NCBI RefSeq assembly: GCF_037893185.1
Contig: NZ_CP140772.1
Coordinates: 6,262,001 to 6,326,000, forward strand
DNA from: Chitinophaga sp. 180180018-3
Lineage (GTDB): Bacteria; Bacteroidota; Bacteroidia; Chitinophagales; Chitinophagaceae
DNA length: 64,000 nucleotides
Reading direction: 5' to 3'
Both the position numbers and the translations under genes were made by a program. The notes below the pieces were generated by a model, which worked only from the letters and a program-made list of their open reading frames with translations, ran no database searches and was not told the origin of the DNA. Within the stretch, counting starts at the first letter, position 1. Each line of letters opens with the position of its first letter. This document shows positions 1 to 8,509 of this stretch, in pieces.

Positions 1-351
1 GTTTTCTTTATGGCCGGGTTATGGGCGTTCTCCAATTCCTGGGATGTGGATAAACCCGATCGTATTCCAACATTCACCATACTTACCCGTAAAGCCAATG
101 CAGTAATGGCGCAGATCCACAATGGTGGCGACAACGCAGGCCGCATGCCGCTGATGCTGCCGGACGACCTTGCACAGGAGTGGATAAAACCGGATATAAC
201 TGATACGGATATACGTAGCATAGTGCAATACGAATTACCAGCTGCTCAACTGGAATACTGGACGGTGAATTCTGTCAGAAAAGTGAAACCCGACGATGCC
301 ACGGTCATAGCTCAGGTAGCATATGAAGGAGTGCCACCGGTACTGGTATAA
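1..351 (+). CDS. SOS response-associated peptidase (SRAP/YedK/HMCES family), 5' truncated
   Basis: The reading frame is open from the first base, so the N-terminus, with the catalytic Cys2 of this family, lies outside the window. The visible 116 residues fit the C-terminal half of SRAP proteins: a FAGLW-like strand (FMAGLW), a TILT strand (FTILTRKAN), then a conserved histidine followed by RMP (QIH...GRMPLMLP). Family members crosslink through Cys2 to abasic sites in single-stranded DNA and protect them during replication; the histidine is part of the active site. A short insertion (NGGDNAG) separates the histidine from RMP, where many members have HDRMP. The stop codon is followed by a 10-bp stem at 360-402. 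Assignment is good; activity cannot be judged without the N-terminus. Confidence 0.85.
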   Translation, partial: VFFMAGLWAFSNSWDVDKPDRIPTFTILTRKANAVMAQIHNGGDNAGRMPLMLPDDLAQEWIKPDITDTDIRSIVQYELPAAQLEYWTVNSVRKVKPDDATVIAQVAYEGVPPVLV

Positions 352-359
352 TGCACTTG

Positions 360-402
360 TCCGTTACAGATAGTTTCTGCACAAAATCCTTCCTGTAACG
401 GA
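360..402 (+). terminator. Hairpin after the SRAP gene
   Basis: TCCGTTACAG (360-369) pairs perfectly with CTGTAACGGA (393-402) across a 23-nt loop, followed by an AT-rich run ending in TTTT. It lies 9 bases after the SRAP stop and 35 bases before the next start. It is probably a terminator, although the large loop and weak T-run leave a regulatory hairpin possible. Confidence 0.5.
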
Positions 403-436
403 ATATTATGTTTTCTTTGCGGAAGAAATACTTCCG

Positions 437-1420
437 ATGAAATATCTGATTCTATGTTTCCTTTTATTGTTTGCTGCAGTTGCCGGGGCACAGGAGCTGG
501 TCACGTATCGCGACTCTGTTAACCGCTTTTCCGTAGGCATTCCGGCAGGATGGCGTATTATAAAAAATATCAAACAACCTTCCATTAAGCTGATGGCGCT
601 TGCAGTGCCGGCCGACAGTACGCAGAAAGCAACCGGTAATTTCAATATCAATGTAATTGCGGAGCCGAGCGCCAATCCGGATACCATTATTAAAAAACTG
701 CTGAGCTATACCAGCCTGAATCCTTATTTCAGGATACTGGATTCCGGGAGCATTGTACAGCAGCGTAAACGTATGATCTGGCTGGATGAAGTACACAAAA
801 ATACACACGCTACTGATACCGTTTTCGCCAGCCTGTATGTATCATGGGCAGATGGTAAAGCATACATACTCACTGCTACAGCGCCTGTACAGATGGCTGC
901 ACAATACAAAGATCTCTTCCATCAGATAGGCAGTACCTTCAAAACCGGCAAGGCTATTAAACATGAACGGTTGAAGATCATTCTCCCGGGCAACAAACCC
1001 TGGAATAAAATAATGGACTCTGAAGCGGATAACCTGTCTACCAGGCAATACCTTCCTCCCGGTGAAACCATTGATCACTGGACGATGCTACTACATGAAA
1101 TGACCATGGAAAACGCACGTATCAACGATATTAACCTGGCTATTCAGAATTTCTCGAACGCTGCTGCGGGACAATCTCCGCAAGCCAAAATCACCATACT
1201 GGGGAAAGAAAATATCCCCGGCCGCCGGTGGGCATTATTCAAAATAGAAACACCTGAATTCCCCGGCGGCAAAGCCCCGGAATCACAGCTCTTCTATGTA
1301 ATACAGGGGAAACAATCATTCCATGCCGCATTTATAGCGAAACATGAAAAAACACTATCTCCCGCATTCGTTAAAACATGGGGGGAGTTACTGCGTAAAG
1401 GCAGGATTGTTGAAGAATAA
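437..1420 (+). CDS. Secreted PsbP-like hypothetical protein
   Basis: A 327-residue protein with a clear Sec signal peptide (hydrophobic stretch at residues 3-17, likely cleavage after AGA). The mature N-terminal half, with SVGIPAGW near residue 32 and later a long helix before a conserved F/G strand, resembles the PsbP/DUF1795-type alpha-beta fold that many Bacteroidota secrete with no known substrate. The C-terminal half (about residues 190-325) may repeat the same fold. There are no catalytic motifs and no lipobox, so it is probably periplasmic. The ATG at 437 is the first in frame and directly precedes the signal peptide. The gene converges on the isoaspartyl peptidase gene, and its stop codon begins the long inverted repeat at 1420-1519. 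No function is assigned. Confidence 0.7.
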   Translation: MKYLILCFLLLFAAVAGAQELVTYRDSVNRFSVGIPAGWRIIKNIKQPSIKLMALAVPADSTQKATGNFNINVIAEPSANPDTIIKKLLSYTSLNPYFRILDSGSIVQQRKRMIWLDEVHKNTHATDTVFASLYVSWADGKAYILTATAPVQMAAQYKDLFHQIGSTFKTGKAIKHERLKIILPGNKPWNKIMDSEADNLSTRQYLPPGETIDHWTMLLHEMTMENARINDINLAIQNFSNAAAGQSPQAKITILGKENIPGRRWALFKIETPEFPGGKAPESQLFYVIQGKQSFHAAFIAKHEKTLSPAFVKTWGELLRKGRIVEE

Positions 1421-1519
1421 ATTAAGAATATAGAATGAAGAATGCCAGCGGAGATAGTAAACGCGAAAAAACAATTCGCTACTATCTCCGCTGGCATTCT
1501 TCATTCTATATTCTTAATT
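1420..1519. terminator. 40-bp-arm perfect inverted repeat between convergent genes
   Basis: Bases 1420-1459 are the exact reverse complement of 1480-1519, with a further short stem (GCGAA/TTCGC) inside the 20-base centre. The left arm begins at the last base of the upstream gene's stop codon. The right arm contains the last codon and stop of the isoaspartyl peptidase gene on the other strand. Transcripts from either side would end in the same very stable hairpin, so a bidirectional terminator or mRNA 3'-end protector is the simplest reading. The arms are far longer than usual terminators and contain 7-base repeats, so a small repetitive element is an alternative. Confidence 0.65.
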
Positions 1520-2551
1520 CTTATATATCGCTACTTCTATCTTTCCGTCTTTCGTCACTGCGCCACGATACATTCCTTCGGTGTTGAACGACATCGTCAT
1601 ATTGCCTTTTTTGTCAAGCGCTATCAGGCCACCATCGCCTCCCATGTTACCTACCTTTTTGATAACAGTATTACCGGCTTGCTGCACCGTGTAGCCTTTG
1701 TATTCCATCAATGCAGAAAGATCGTATGCAACTACATTACGGATATAGTATTCGCCCCAGCCGGTGCAGGACACAGCAGCTGTTTCATTGTTGGCATAAG
1801 TACCTGCACCGATGATAGGAGAATCGCCAACGCGGCCATATTTTTTGTTGGTCATACCACCGGTGGAAGTAGCTGCTGCCAGGTTTCCCTGCTTGTCTAA
1901 TGCTACGGCTCCTACTGTACCGAATTTATAATCGCGATTAATGGTACCCATCTTTTCCGGCTCTGTATAGGCATTGGATTTAGCCGCTGCCAGGGAATCC
2001 TCATAGATAGCGCGTTGCAGATCCCTCCAGCGCGATTCCGTTCTGAAATAAGATGGGTCTACTATTTCCAAACCTGCTTCTTTCGCAAACTTTTCCGCCC
2101 CCGGGCCTATCATCATCACATGCGATGATTTTTCCATCACCGCCCTGGCAGCACTCACCGGGTTACGTATAGTGGTTACACCTGCCACAGCTCCTGCAGC
2201 TTTCGTTTTGCCGTTCATAATGGCTGCATCCAGTTCATTACGGCCATCGTGGGTAAAAACGGCTCCTTTCCCAGCGTTGAATAAGGAATCATCTTCCAGT
2301 ACCCTTACGGTGGCCTCTACCGCATCCAGACTGCTACCTCCTGATTGCAACACTTTGTACCCTGTTTCCAGCGCCCGTGTCAGCGATGCCTTATAGGCAG
2401 CTTCTTTTTCCGGGCTCATATTTTTCTTCAGAATGGTACCGGCTCCTCCGTGTATCACCAGTACATATGATGCTTTTTGCTGGGCTATACCTGCCGTACT
2501 GCAGCATAACAATATCGCCAGCATCCATAAACGGCTAAACCTGCCTTTCAT
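1514..2551 (-). CDS. Secreted isoaspartyl peptidase / plant-type L-asparaginase
   Basis: A 345-residue Ntn-hydrolase of the IaaA/plant-type asparaginase family with a Sec signal peptide (residues 1-23, AGIAQ). Family marks seen: VIHGGAGT near residue 32, the FNAGKGAV block near 91, AGAVAGV near 119, and the autoprocessing site GTVGAVALD with the nucleophile threonine at 212, followed by STGGMTNK. Such proteins cleave themselves before this threonine and hydrolyse beta-aspartyl (isopeptide) bonds. The C-terminal GGDGGLIALD block is present, and length is normal for the family plus a signal peptide, so it should act in the periplasm. It is the last gene of a minus-strand run after a cyanophycinase-like gene (20 bases apart). 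Known isoaspartyl dipeptidases split beta-Asp-Arg from cyanophycin; that substrate is inferred here from context. Confidence 0.93.
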   Translation of the reverse strand: MKGRFSRLWMLAILLCCSTAGIAQQKASYVLVIHGGAGTILKKNMSPEKEAAYKASLTRALETGYKVLQSGGSSLDAVEATVRVLEDDSLFNAGKGAVFTHDGRNELDAAIMNGKTKAAGAVAGVTTIRNPVSAARAVMEKSSHVMMIGPGAEKFAKEAGLEIVDPSYFRTESRWRDLQRAIYEDSLAAAKSNAYTEPEKMGTINRDYKFGTVGAVALDKQGNLAAATSTGGMTNKKYGRVGDSPIIGAGTYANNETAAVSCTGWGEYYIRNVVAYDLSALMEYKGYTVQQAGNTVIKKVGNMGGDGGLIALDKKGNMTMSFNTEGMYRGAVTKDGKIEVAIYKN

Positions 2552-2571
2552 ATCAATCTATATTAAAATGA

Positions 2572-3612
2572 TCAAATTGCTTTCTTCTTCAACTGCCCGT
2601 TTTCCACCCACCACCAATACCAATTACCTCCACTGGCGGCTTCCGGATTAAAGTCGGCTACGCTGAAACTGCCACTGCCACCCGCGCTTCCCTGTATCTC
2701 ATACACCTTCAATGCCTGCTCACCGCAATTCCATTGAAGTGGTTTACCGGCTACACAAAGTTCAGGTTTTTTCAGACTATCTGTTAATATAAAACAGGCT
2801 TTACTCGCACCAAATACTTTCGCCATTCCCTGTTCATCGATACAAACAGCCGTTTTTTCGTCCGGCGCTATGCCACGCGGAAAGATGCCGTTATCTGTGA
2901 TCAGCCGGCTCATAAATGTAACATGCCTCCCTTCCCGGCCGCGTTTCAGGTAATGCTGATCGCTCAGTACCTGCTGCAGATAGGGCGCCTGCAGGAAGTC
3001 GTTGCGGTAAAGCTTTACCAGCGAATCGTACGGATTAGCCAACACGGTGTCTGATACGGCGCTGCCTCCTTCTCCGCTGTAATACAACCCGCTTAGTATG
3101 GCGCAACCCGCGCTGGTACCACCCACTGGCACCCTCTTTTCGAGGAGCAGGTAATTAATGGCGTCGTTCACTTTGGTACCGCGCCATTGCTGCATGTAGC
3201 GCGACTGGTCCCCTCCTGCTATAAACAACATCTCGGCATTACGTATGATATATGCCACTGTATCATTATTGGCCAGCTCCCTGGTAGTGATATTGAGCGT
3301 TTCCACGGAGTTCACTTTACCGAGTGAATCGATATCATGATTATAACTGCCATTGCCGGAAGCCGTAAGTACTACCACGTCGCCGCCGCCACTGCGTGCT
3401 ATCATCCACTGAAATGCGCCATCTACATTGCCGCCGCCACCGATCAACGCCACACCACCTTCTACGGGCGTGCTAACATTAGCAGTATCACCTACAAACC
3501 CGATGGATGCCGGGCGGCCAGGGATAACAGGCAATTTTTTCGTCTGCTTACAGGCATAAAAACATATAGCCGTTATCGTTAGTACAGCGGGTATAATATG
3601 ATTCAATTTCAT
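2572..3612 (-). CDS. Cyanophycinase-like S51 family serine peptidase, lipoprotein
   Basis: A 346-residue lipoprotein: signal peptide then FYAC with the lipidated Cys21. The body is a peptidase S51/cyanophycinase domain. GGDQ lies at 133-136. The nucleophile elbow GTSAG has Ser167. A DQH motif (218-220) is followed by R224-x-R226-x-x-R229, and a glutamate at 252 sits in a PDEKTAV segment. The DQH-R-x-R-x-x-R block matches, as I remember it, the part of Synechocystis CphB that holds the catalytic histidine and the substrate-binding arginines, which argues for cyanophycinase over dipeptidase E. Cyanophycinases cut multi-L-arginyl-poly-L-aspartate into beta-Asp-Arg. The ATG at 3612 is preferred to a TTG at 3630 because it gives a normal lipoprotein signal. 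The gene follows susD directly and precedes the isoaspartyl peptidase gene. Confidence 0.88.
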   Translation of the reverse strand: MKLNHIIPAVLTITAICFYACKQTKKLPVIPGRPASIGFVGDTANVSTPVEGGVALIGGGGNVDGAFQWMIARSGGGDVVVLTASGNGSYNHDIDSLGKVNSVETLNITTRELANNDTVAYIIRNAEMLFIAGGDQSRYMQQWRGTKVNDAINYLLLEKRVPVGGTSAGCAILSGLYYSGEGGSAVSDTVLANPYDSLVKLYRNDFLQAPYLQQVLSDQHYLKRGREGRHVTFMSRLITDNGIFPRGIAPDEKTAVCIDEQGMAKVFGASKACFILTDSLKKPELCVAGKPLQWNCGEQALKVYEIQGSAGGSGSFSVADFNPEAASGGNWYWWWVENGQLKKKAI

Positions 3613-3630
3613 AGTTTGTTTCTTTTTCAA

Positions 3631-5034
3631 TTAGTACCCTGGGTTTTGTTGCATATTCCGGTTTGCTTTCGTTTCTGCATCCGGGATAGGGAACACATAA
3701 CCTTTGCTGCCCGGTTTCAGCAATACCGCACCCAACGCATTCACAGCATCTTCCGGATCTCTGGTCACCGGCAGGTTTCTTCTTCTCAGGTCAAACAACC
3801 GTTGCCCTTCGAAAGCCAGTTCCTTAAAACGTTCTGTATATACAGCTGCTATCAGGGCATCTTTTCCGGCAAATACCTCGGGAACATAACCGCTGATACG
3901 GGCTGTTCTGAGTGTATTGAGATCGGCGGCTCCTTCATTGATCTGATTCTTTTCCGCCAGTGCTTCTGCGCGGATAAGATACATTTCTCCCGTCCGGAAC
4001 AATTTAATATCAGCCAGGCCGAGGCTACCGGAAGCGCCGTAGTACTTGTTTACCAGGTAGGGCGATTTGCCGCTGCCCCTGCTGTCGTCGAACTGGATGT
4101 AAGCAGGATAACGTATATCGTTGGTTTTATCGAACAGTTTGATCAGTTCAAAGGAAGGCGCGTACAATACCACGTTCCTGTAGAAATACATATTTCCTAT
4201 CGGGTCATTGATACCGGAAATCTGTTTCAGTTTCCAGATCACTTCTGTTGATTTCGTGTCTTTCCAGATGCCGGGGAAGTCGCCGGCAGCAGCCAATGGC
4301 ATAGCATTTATAGCCTCAGTGGAATAGGTAACTGCATCATCCCATTGTTTGGCGTAAAGTGCCACCCTGGCCTGGATAGCTGCTATGGCCGGCCGGGTGA
4401 TCCGCGTGTTATCATCAAAGGTGGCAGGGATCAGTGTTTTAGCCTGTTGCAAATCTTTTGTGATAGCTGCTACCACTTCACCGAATGTACGGCGCGCCGG
4501 GAAACTGATTACAGAGGTATCCATCAGCGCTACCCCTAATGCTCCTGGTTCATATGCAGCCGCATAACTCTGCAGCAGCTGAAAGTGGCAATATGCCCGC
4601 AACGCCAGTGCTTCGCCGCGGTATTGATCCCGCTGCGCTATTTCATCGCCTTTGGCCGGTACACGGCTGGCTGCAGCAACTACCCGGTTGGCCCGGTCTA
4701 TTGCGATATAATACTCGTTAAAAGAAGTGGTAACTGTAGTATTGCTGGGATCTATCTGCCAGCGGAAAGTAGCTACACCGCGCCCTGTGCTGTTTTCAGA
4801 TGGCAACATACACTCATCTGTTACGAGAGATATGGTATAAATAGTATTATAGGTGAGCCCTGAATAAGCGCCCAGCAGACCTCCGTTGAGGTCCGACACC
4901 TTGCGGAATGTTCTCTCCGGATCAATAATATTATCCGTGGGCTGCAGGTCCAGTTGCTTGTTACAGGCCAGTAAGCACAATGGCAGCAACCATGCGAAGT
5001 ACCTGAAAGTATATTTAAGATAGCAGATCATCAT
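3631..5034 (-). CDS. SusD/RagB-family surface nutrient-binding lipoprotein
   Basis: A 467-residue lipoprotein (lipobox LLAC, Cys24) with the SusD-like N-terminal start (LDLQPTDNIIDPERTF), the helical TPR-like scaffold and the family C-terminus ending in QNPGY. SusD proteins cap the SusC barrel in the outer membrane and bind the ligand outside the cell. Its start lies 9 bases after the SusC stop, and its stop directly touches the open frame of the peptidase gene, so the genes are almost certainly co-transcribed. At 467 residues it is on the short side, as is common for SusD partners of peptide-type systems such as RagB. The peptidase neighbours suggest that the ligand is a peptide rather than a glycan; that is inference. 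Confidence 0.95.
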   Translation of the reverse strand: MMICYLKYTFRYFAWLLPLCLLACNKQLDLQPTDNIIDPERTFRKVSDLNGGLLGAYSGLTYNTIYTISLVTDECMLPSENSTGRGVATFRWQIDPSNTTVTTSFNEYYIAIDRANRVVAAASRVPAKGDEIAQRDQYRGEALALRAYCHFQLLQSYAAAYEPGALGVALMDTSVISFPARRTFGEVVAAITKDLQQAKTLIPATFDDNTRITRPAIAAIQARVALYAKQWDDAVTYSTEAINAMPLAAAGDFPGIWKDTKSTEVIWKLKQISGINDPIGNMYFYRNVVLYAPSFELIKLFDKTNDIRYPAYIQFDDSRGSGKSPYLVNKYYGASGSLGLADIKLFRTGEMYLIRAEALAEKNQINEGAADLNTLRTARISGYVPEVFAGKDALIAAVYTERFKELAFEGQRLFDLRRRNLPVTRDPEDAVNALGAVLLKPGSKGYVFPIPDAETKANRNMQQNPGY

Positions 5035-5043
5035 ACAGTTGTT

Positions 5044-8000
5044 TTAGAAATTAACATTCAGACCAAAGGTATAGGTGCGGGCTGCAGGGTAATCGAACAT
5101 CCCATCGCCACTGTTATTTTCCGGATCAAAACTTTTCCATTTGGTCCATGTGTAAAGGTTTTGCGCCTGTGCAAATACCTGTATGCCAGTGATAAATTTC
5201 AGCCGGGAAATAAATGCTTTCGGAAAATTGTAGCCGATATTCACATTCCTTAACCGCAGGTACGAAGCGTCCTGTATGTCTTTGGAAGAATAGCGCCTGT
5301 CGGCATCAAACTTCGGTAGTATCGCATGGTTGCCGGGTTTCTTCCAGCGGTCGTACAACATGCGTTTCGACTGGTTGCTGGAGGCGAAGCTGGGGTTCTC
5401 GTTGTAGTAGTCTTCGTTCATATAACGCATGGCCTTGTCGGCAAACGTAAACAGGGCATTCAGGTAAATGCCTCTCCAGGTCAGCGATGTATTGAAACCA
5501 CCTGTTAATGACGGGATGTAGGTACCGAATTCAGCTACACTCAGTGCGGTTTCATTATAATCTTTCGTGATCTTACCCTGGCGGTCGTAGTACATAGGAT
5601 CGCCGGTTTCAGGATCCACACCTGCCCATTTAGGTGCATAGTGTGAGCCATAAGGCAATCCTACCCTGACGATCTTCGACAGGCCCTGCGTGAACTCTTC
5701 TGCGCCGCCCAAACTGGTGATCACATTTTTGTTATAGGCAAAGTTGGCGCCGATCGTCCAGGTGAGGTCTTTGTTCCGGATCACATCTCCCTGTATATCC
5801 ATTTCTATTCCCCTGTTACGCATGGATCCTGAATTCTGGAACATGCTGGAGAAACCCGAAGTGATAGACAATGGCTGATCGATGAAAAGGTTATTGGTGA
5901 TTTTGTTATACACATCCGTTACCATACGGATACGGTTATTCCAGATTCCCAGGTCGAACCCGATATTGAGTTCTTTGGCATATTCCCAGTCGTACGCCGG
6001 GTTACCGGGCTGCAACGGTACTATAGCCGGATTACCACCATACTGGTTGGTCCGGAAAGTACGGAAATACGCAAAAGGTCCCAGGCTGGAGAATGGATTG
6101 GCAGAAGTACCATAGCTGGCCCTGAAGCGCAGGTTATTCACAAAGCTCACCTCTTTCAGGAAATTTTCCTTTTTGGCTTCCCAGCCAAGGCCTACAGAAT
6201 AGAAGCCATGCCAGCGGTTGTTGATGGGCACTGTAGAGGCGCCATCGCGGCGATAGCTGGCATTGATTGTATATTTCTCATTGAAAGTATAACGGCCAAC
6301 ACCTATCCAGGATGCCAGCGCACTACGTGTGCGCGCGCCACCTACCAGCGGACTGTAAGGCGATCCGGGTGTAATAGCAGCTGGTGTAGCAGGCAGCCGG
6401 CTGTCCAGATCGTAACCTGTGTAGTTAAAAGCACGGTTGGTATTACGCGTAAATTCGAAATAACCGGATACTTCAAAATCGTGTTTTTCCGCTATCATTC
6501 TCGACCAGGTCAGGCCGGAAGTGCTTACCAGCGTGAAGTTACGGGTAACGCCTTCTCCAAAACTTCCCCTGCCCCCATTTGCTACTTTGTAGCCGGAGTA
6601 GGAATCGGGGGTTACATACCGCTCTGTGGTAGTTTCCCTGAAATCGAGCCCCAGTCTTGTTTTAGCAATCAATCCTTTCGCCAGCGTATAGTTCAGTGAC
6701 GTACCAATGATGCCTTTCAGCTGGTTATCTCTGTTGGATGTATTCAGCATGGCTTCCAGGGCATTGCTGCCCTCCCGCTGATCCAGCACCGGATATACAT
6801 CATTGTTATAACTGGTCACCAGCGTGCCATCGGAGGCATAAGGATACTCATAAGGCAACGCATAATACACAGCAGCAAGGGTATTGGCACCATTGGAAGA
6901 GCCTTCCCTTTCGATAAACGACGACTCAGCGTATGCAAGACCGATATTGAGATTAGCCGTTAAACGGCCGGCGTTGAAATCAAGATTATTCTTAAAGCTA
7001 TAGCGTTTCAGTTCAGAACGCCTGGCAATGCCCTGTTGATCAAAAAAATTCACCGAGCTATAAAATCTCACGTTATCATTACCTCCACTGGCACTTAACT
7101 GTTGTTCCTGGAATTTACCTGTTTGCAGGAAACTCTTTCTCCAGTTGGTATTCATGCTACGCAGACTATCGAGTATATGCACAGCTGCTGCTTTTTCTTC
7201 AGGTGTTTTATTGGCGTTGGCAGGATTTTTTGGGGAATAGTCCCAGCCCGGTCCCAGATCTGCACCGGTTTCCAGCCCAATCTCTTCCTCGAAGCGAAGA
7301 TGTTCTTCAGCATTCATCATTTGGAATTTAGGTGTAGTCATGTTGGAAAAGCCATACTGGGATTTGTAGGCAAAAGCCACTTTCCCGGCCTGTCCTTTTT
7401 TAGTGGTAATGACGATAACACCGTTGGAACCACGGGAGCCATAAAGCGCTTTGGCAGAGGCATCTTTCAGCACCGTAACGGAAGCAATATCTTCGGGGTT
7501 AATTCCCTGGAACTGGCCGGCTTCAATGGGTATGCCGTCCATGATATACAATACAGCAGCATTTCCATTGATAGTACCAACCCCTCGGACCGTAACAGTA
7601 GCAGCCGTTCCCGGCTGACCCGAGCCTGCTGATACTACCATGCCGGGTACTCTGCCCTGGAGTATTTGTTCGAAAGATGCCATCGGCACCTGCGAAATTT
7701 TATCGGCGCCCACCACTCCGGAAGAAGCAGTTGATTTATCTCTCGTATAATTCGTATAGCCGGTAATGGTAACCGCATTCAGTGTTTTGATATCTTCTGT
7801 TAGTTGTATGTTGATCTGATGCCGGGAATTGATTTCCACCTGCTGTGTTACATAGCCTACCAGCGAAAACTGCAGCGATTTTGTATGATCAGGTACATCC
7901 AGGGCCCAGCTGCCATCTTCCCTGGTAAGGGTACCTTTGTTGGTACCTGTGGCCCTGACAGTTACCCCGGGCAGAGGCAGGTTATCGGCTCCCCTCACCA

Positions 8001-8400
8001 CACCGCTGATGGTCATATCAGCTACGGCGGTACCGGCAGCCGTAGCGTATATCACTACCAGCCCGTCTTCCTTCTGGGAATAAGCAAGATTGGTACCGGC
8101 AAATGCCTGTACCAGCACCGCATCCAGCGTGGATTCCCGGGCACTGATCGTCACCCGTTTTTCTTCCGGTAATGTTTTATCGTGAAACACAAAACGGTAA
8201 GCCGTCTGATGCTCCAGTGTTTTCAACAGCTGCCGGATACTGGCTTGTTTCAACTGCAGGGTAATGGTTTCCTGGGCCAGACAAACTGCCTGCACCTGGA
8301 AACAGATAAAAAAGAGTAAAAGTGTCAACTTCATAGTCAGCAGTAGTTTGCCGGTGGGAACAGGCCGTTCCTTCCATTCCAGGAATACAAGTTTTAACAT
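5044..8400 (-). CDS. SusC/RagA-family TonB-dependent outer-membrane transporter with STN domain
   Basis: An 1118-residue transporter. It has the long Bacteroidota leader before the signal core MKLTLLLFF (residues 23-31), an STN domain (about 45-120) that in this group talks to the FecR anti-sigma factor, a carboxypeptidase-like beta-sandwich (130-205), a TonB plug with VTVRGVGTI (269-277) and LYIMDGIPI, and the SusC signature near residues 309-335 (VTVLKDASAKALYGSRG). A C-terminal beta-barrel ends in TYTFGLNVNF. The STN domain with an upstream sigma/FecR pair implies trans-envelope induction by the imported ligand. A -7-like TAGGTTTG lies at 8443-8450 (minus strand) just before the start. The partner SusD begins 9 bases downstream. 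Confidence 0.97.
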   Translation of the reverse strand: MLKLVFLEWKERPVPTGKLLLTMKLTLLLFFICFQVQAVCLAQETITLQLKQASIRQLLKTLEHQTAYRFVFHDKTLPEEKRVTISARESTLDAVLVQAFAGTNLAYSQKEDGLVVIYATAAGTAVADMTISGVVRGADNLPLPGVTVRATGTNKGTLTREDGSWALDVPDHTKSLQFSLVGYVTQQVEINSRHQINIQLTEDIKTLNAVTITGYTNYTRDKSTASSGVVGADKISQVPMASFEQILQGRVPGMVVSAGSGQPGTAATVTVRGVGTINGNAAVLYIMDGIPIEAGQFQGINPEDIASVTVLKDASAKALYGSRGSNGVIVITTKKGQAGKVAFAYKSQYGFSNMTTPKFQMMNAEEHLRFEEEIGLETGADLGPGWDYSPKNPANANKTPEEKAAAVHILDSLRSMNTNWRKSFLQTGKFQEQQLSASGGNDNVRFYSSVNFFDQQGIARRSELKRYSFKNNLDFNAGRLTANLNIGLAYAESSFIEREGSSNGANTLAAVYYALPYEYPYASDGTLVTSYNNDVYPVLDQREGSNALEAMLNTSNRDNQLKGIIGTSLNYTLAKGLIAKTRLGLDFRETTTERYVTPDSYSGYKVANGGRGSFGEGVTRNFTLVSTSGLTWSRMIAEKHDFEVSGYFEFTRNTNRAFNYTGYDLDSRLPATPAAITPGSPYSPLVGGARTRSALASWIGVGRYTFNEKYTINASYRRDGASTVPINNRWHGFYSVGLGWEAKKENFLKEVSFVNNLRFRASYGTSANPFSSLGPFAYFRTFRTNQYGGNPAIVPLQPGNPAYDWEYAKELNIGFDLGIWNNRIRMVTDVYNKITNNLFIDQPLSITSGFSSMFQNSGSMRNRGIEMDIQGDVIRNKDLTWTIGANFAYNKNVITSLGGAEEFTQGLSKIVRVGLPYGSHYAPKWAGVDPETGDPMYYDRQGKITKDYNETALSVAEFGTYIPSLTGGFNTSLTWRGIYLNALFTFADKAMRYMNEDYYNENPSFASSNQSKRMLYDRWKKPGNHAILPKFDADRRYSSKDIQDASYLRLRNVNIGYNFPKAFISRLKFITGIQVFAQAQNLYTWTKWKSFDPENNSGDGMFDYPAARTYTFGLNVNF

Positions 8401-8442
8401 ACCTTTGATGTTGGGTTTAGTTAATGATCATACAGGACATTG

Positions 8443-8479
8443 CAAACCTATTCCGGGGGAAGTGTGCCAGCACTTCCCC
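8443..8479 (-). promoter_or_regulatory. FecR-SusC boundary: hairpin plus TAGGTTTG promoter-like box
   Basis: On the minus strand a stem GGGGAAGTG/CACTTCCCC (8456-8464 with 8471-8479, 6-nt loop) is followed by TAGGTTTG (8450-8443), a perfect -7 box of the Bacteroidota type, about 43 bases before the SusC start. No clear TTG is seen 19 bases upstream. The T-run of the hairpin lies on the plus-strand side, so on the coding strand it is not a classical terminator. It may separate sigma/fecR expression from susC expression, or protect an mRNA end. Confidence 0.4.
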
Positions 8480-8509
8480 TTTTTTATTTGGTTGATGTTC
8501 TTATTAATA

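Noticed and set aside
1514..3612. General protein-repair asparaginase plus dipeptidase E
   Set aside because: Possible, but the peptidase has the cyanophycinase-type DQH/arginine block and a lipobox, and both genes sit in a sigma/FecR-controlled SusCD operon, which fits a feeding role better.
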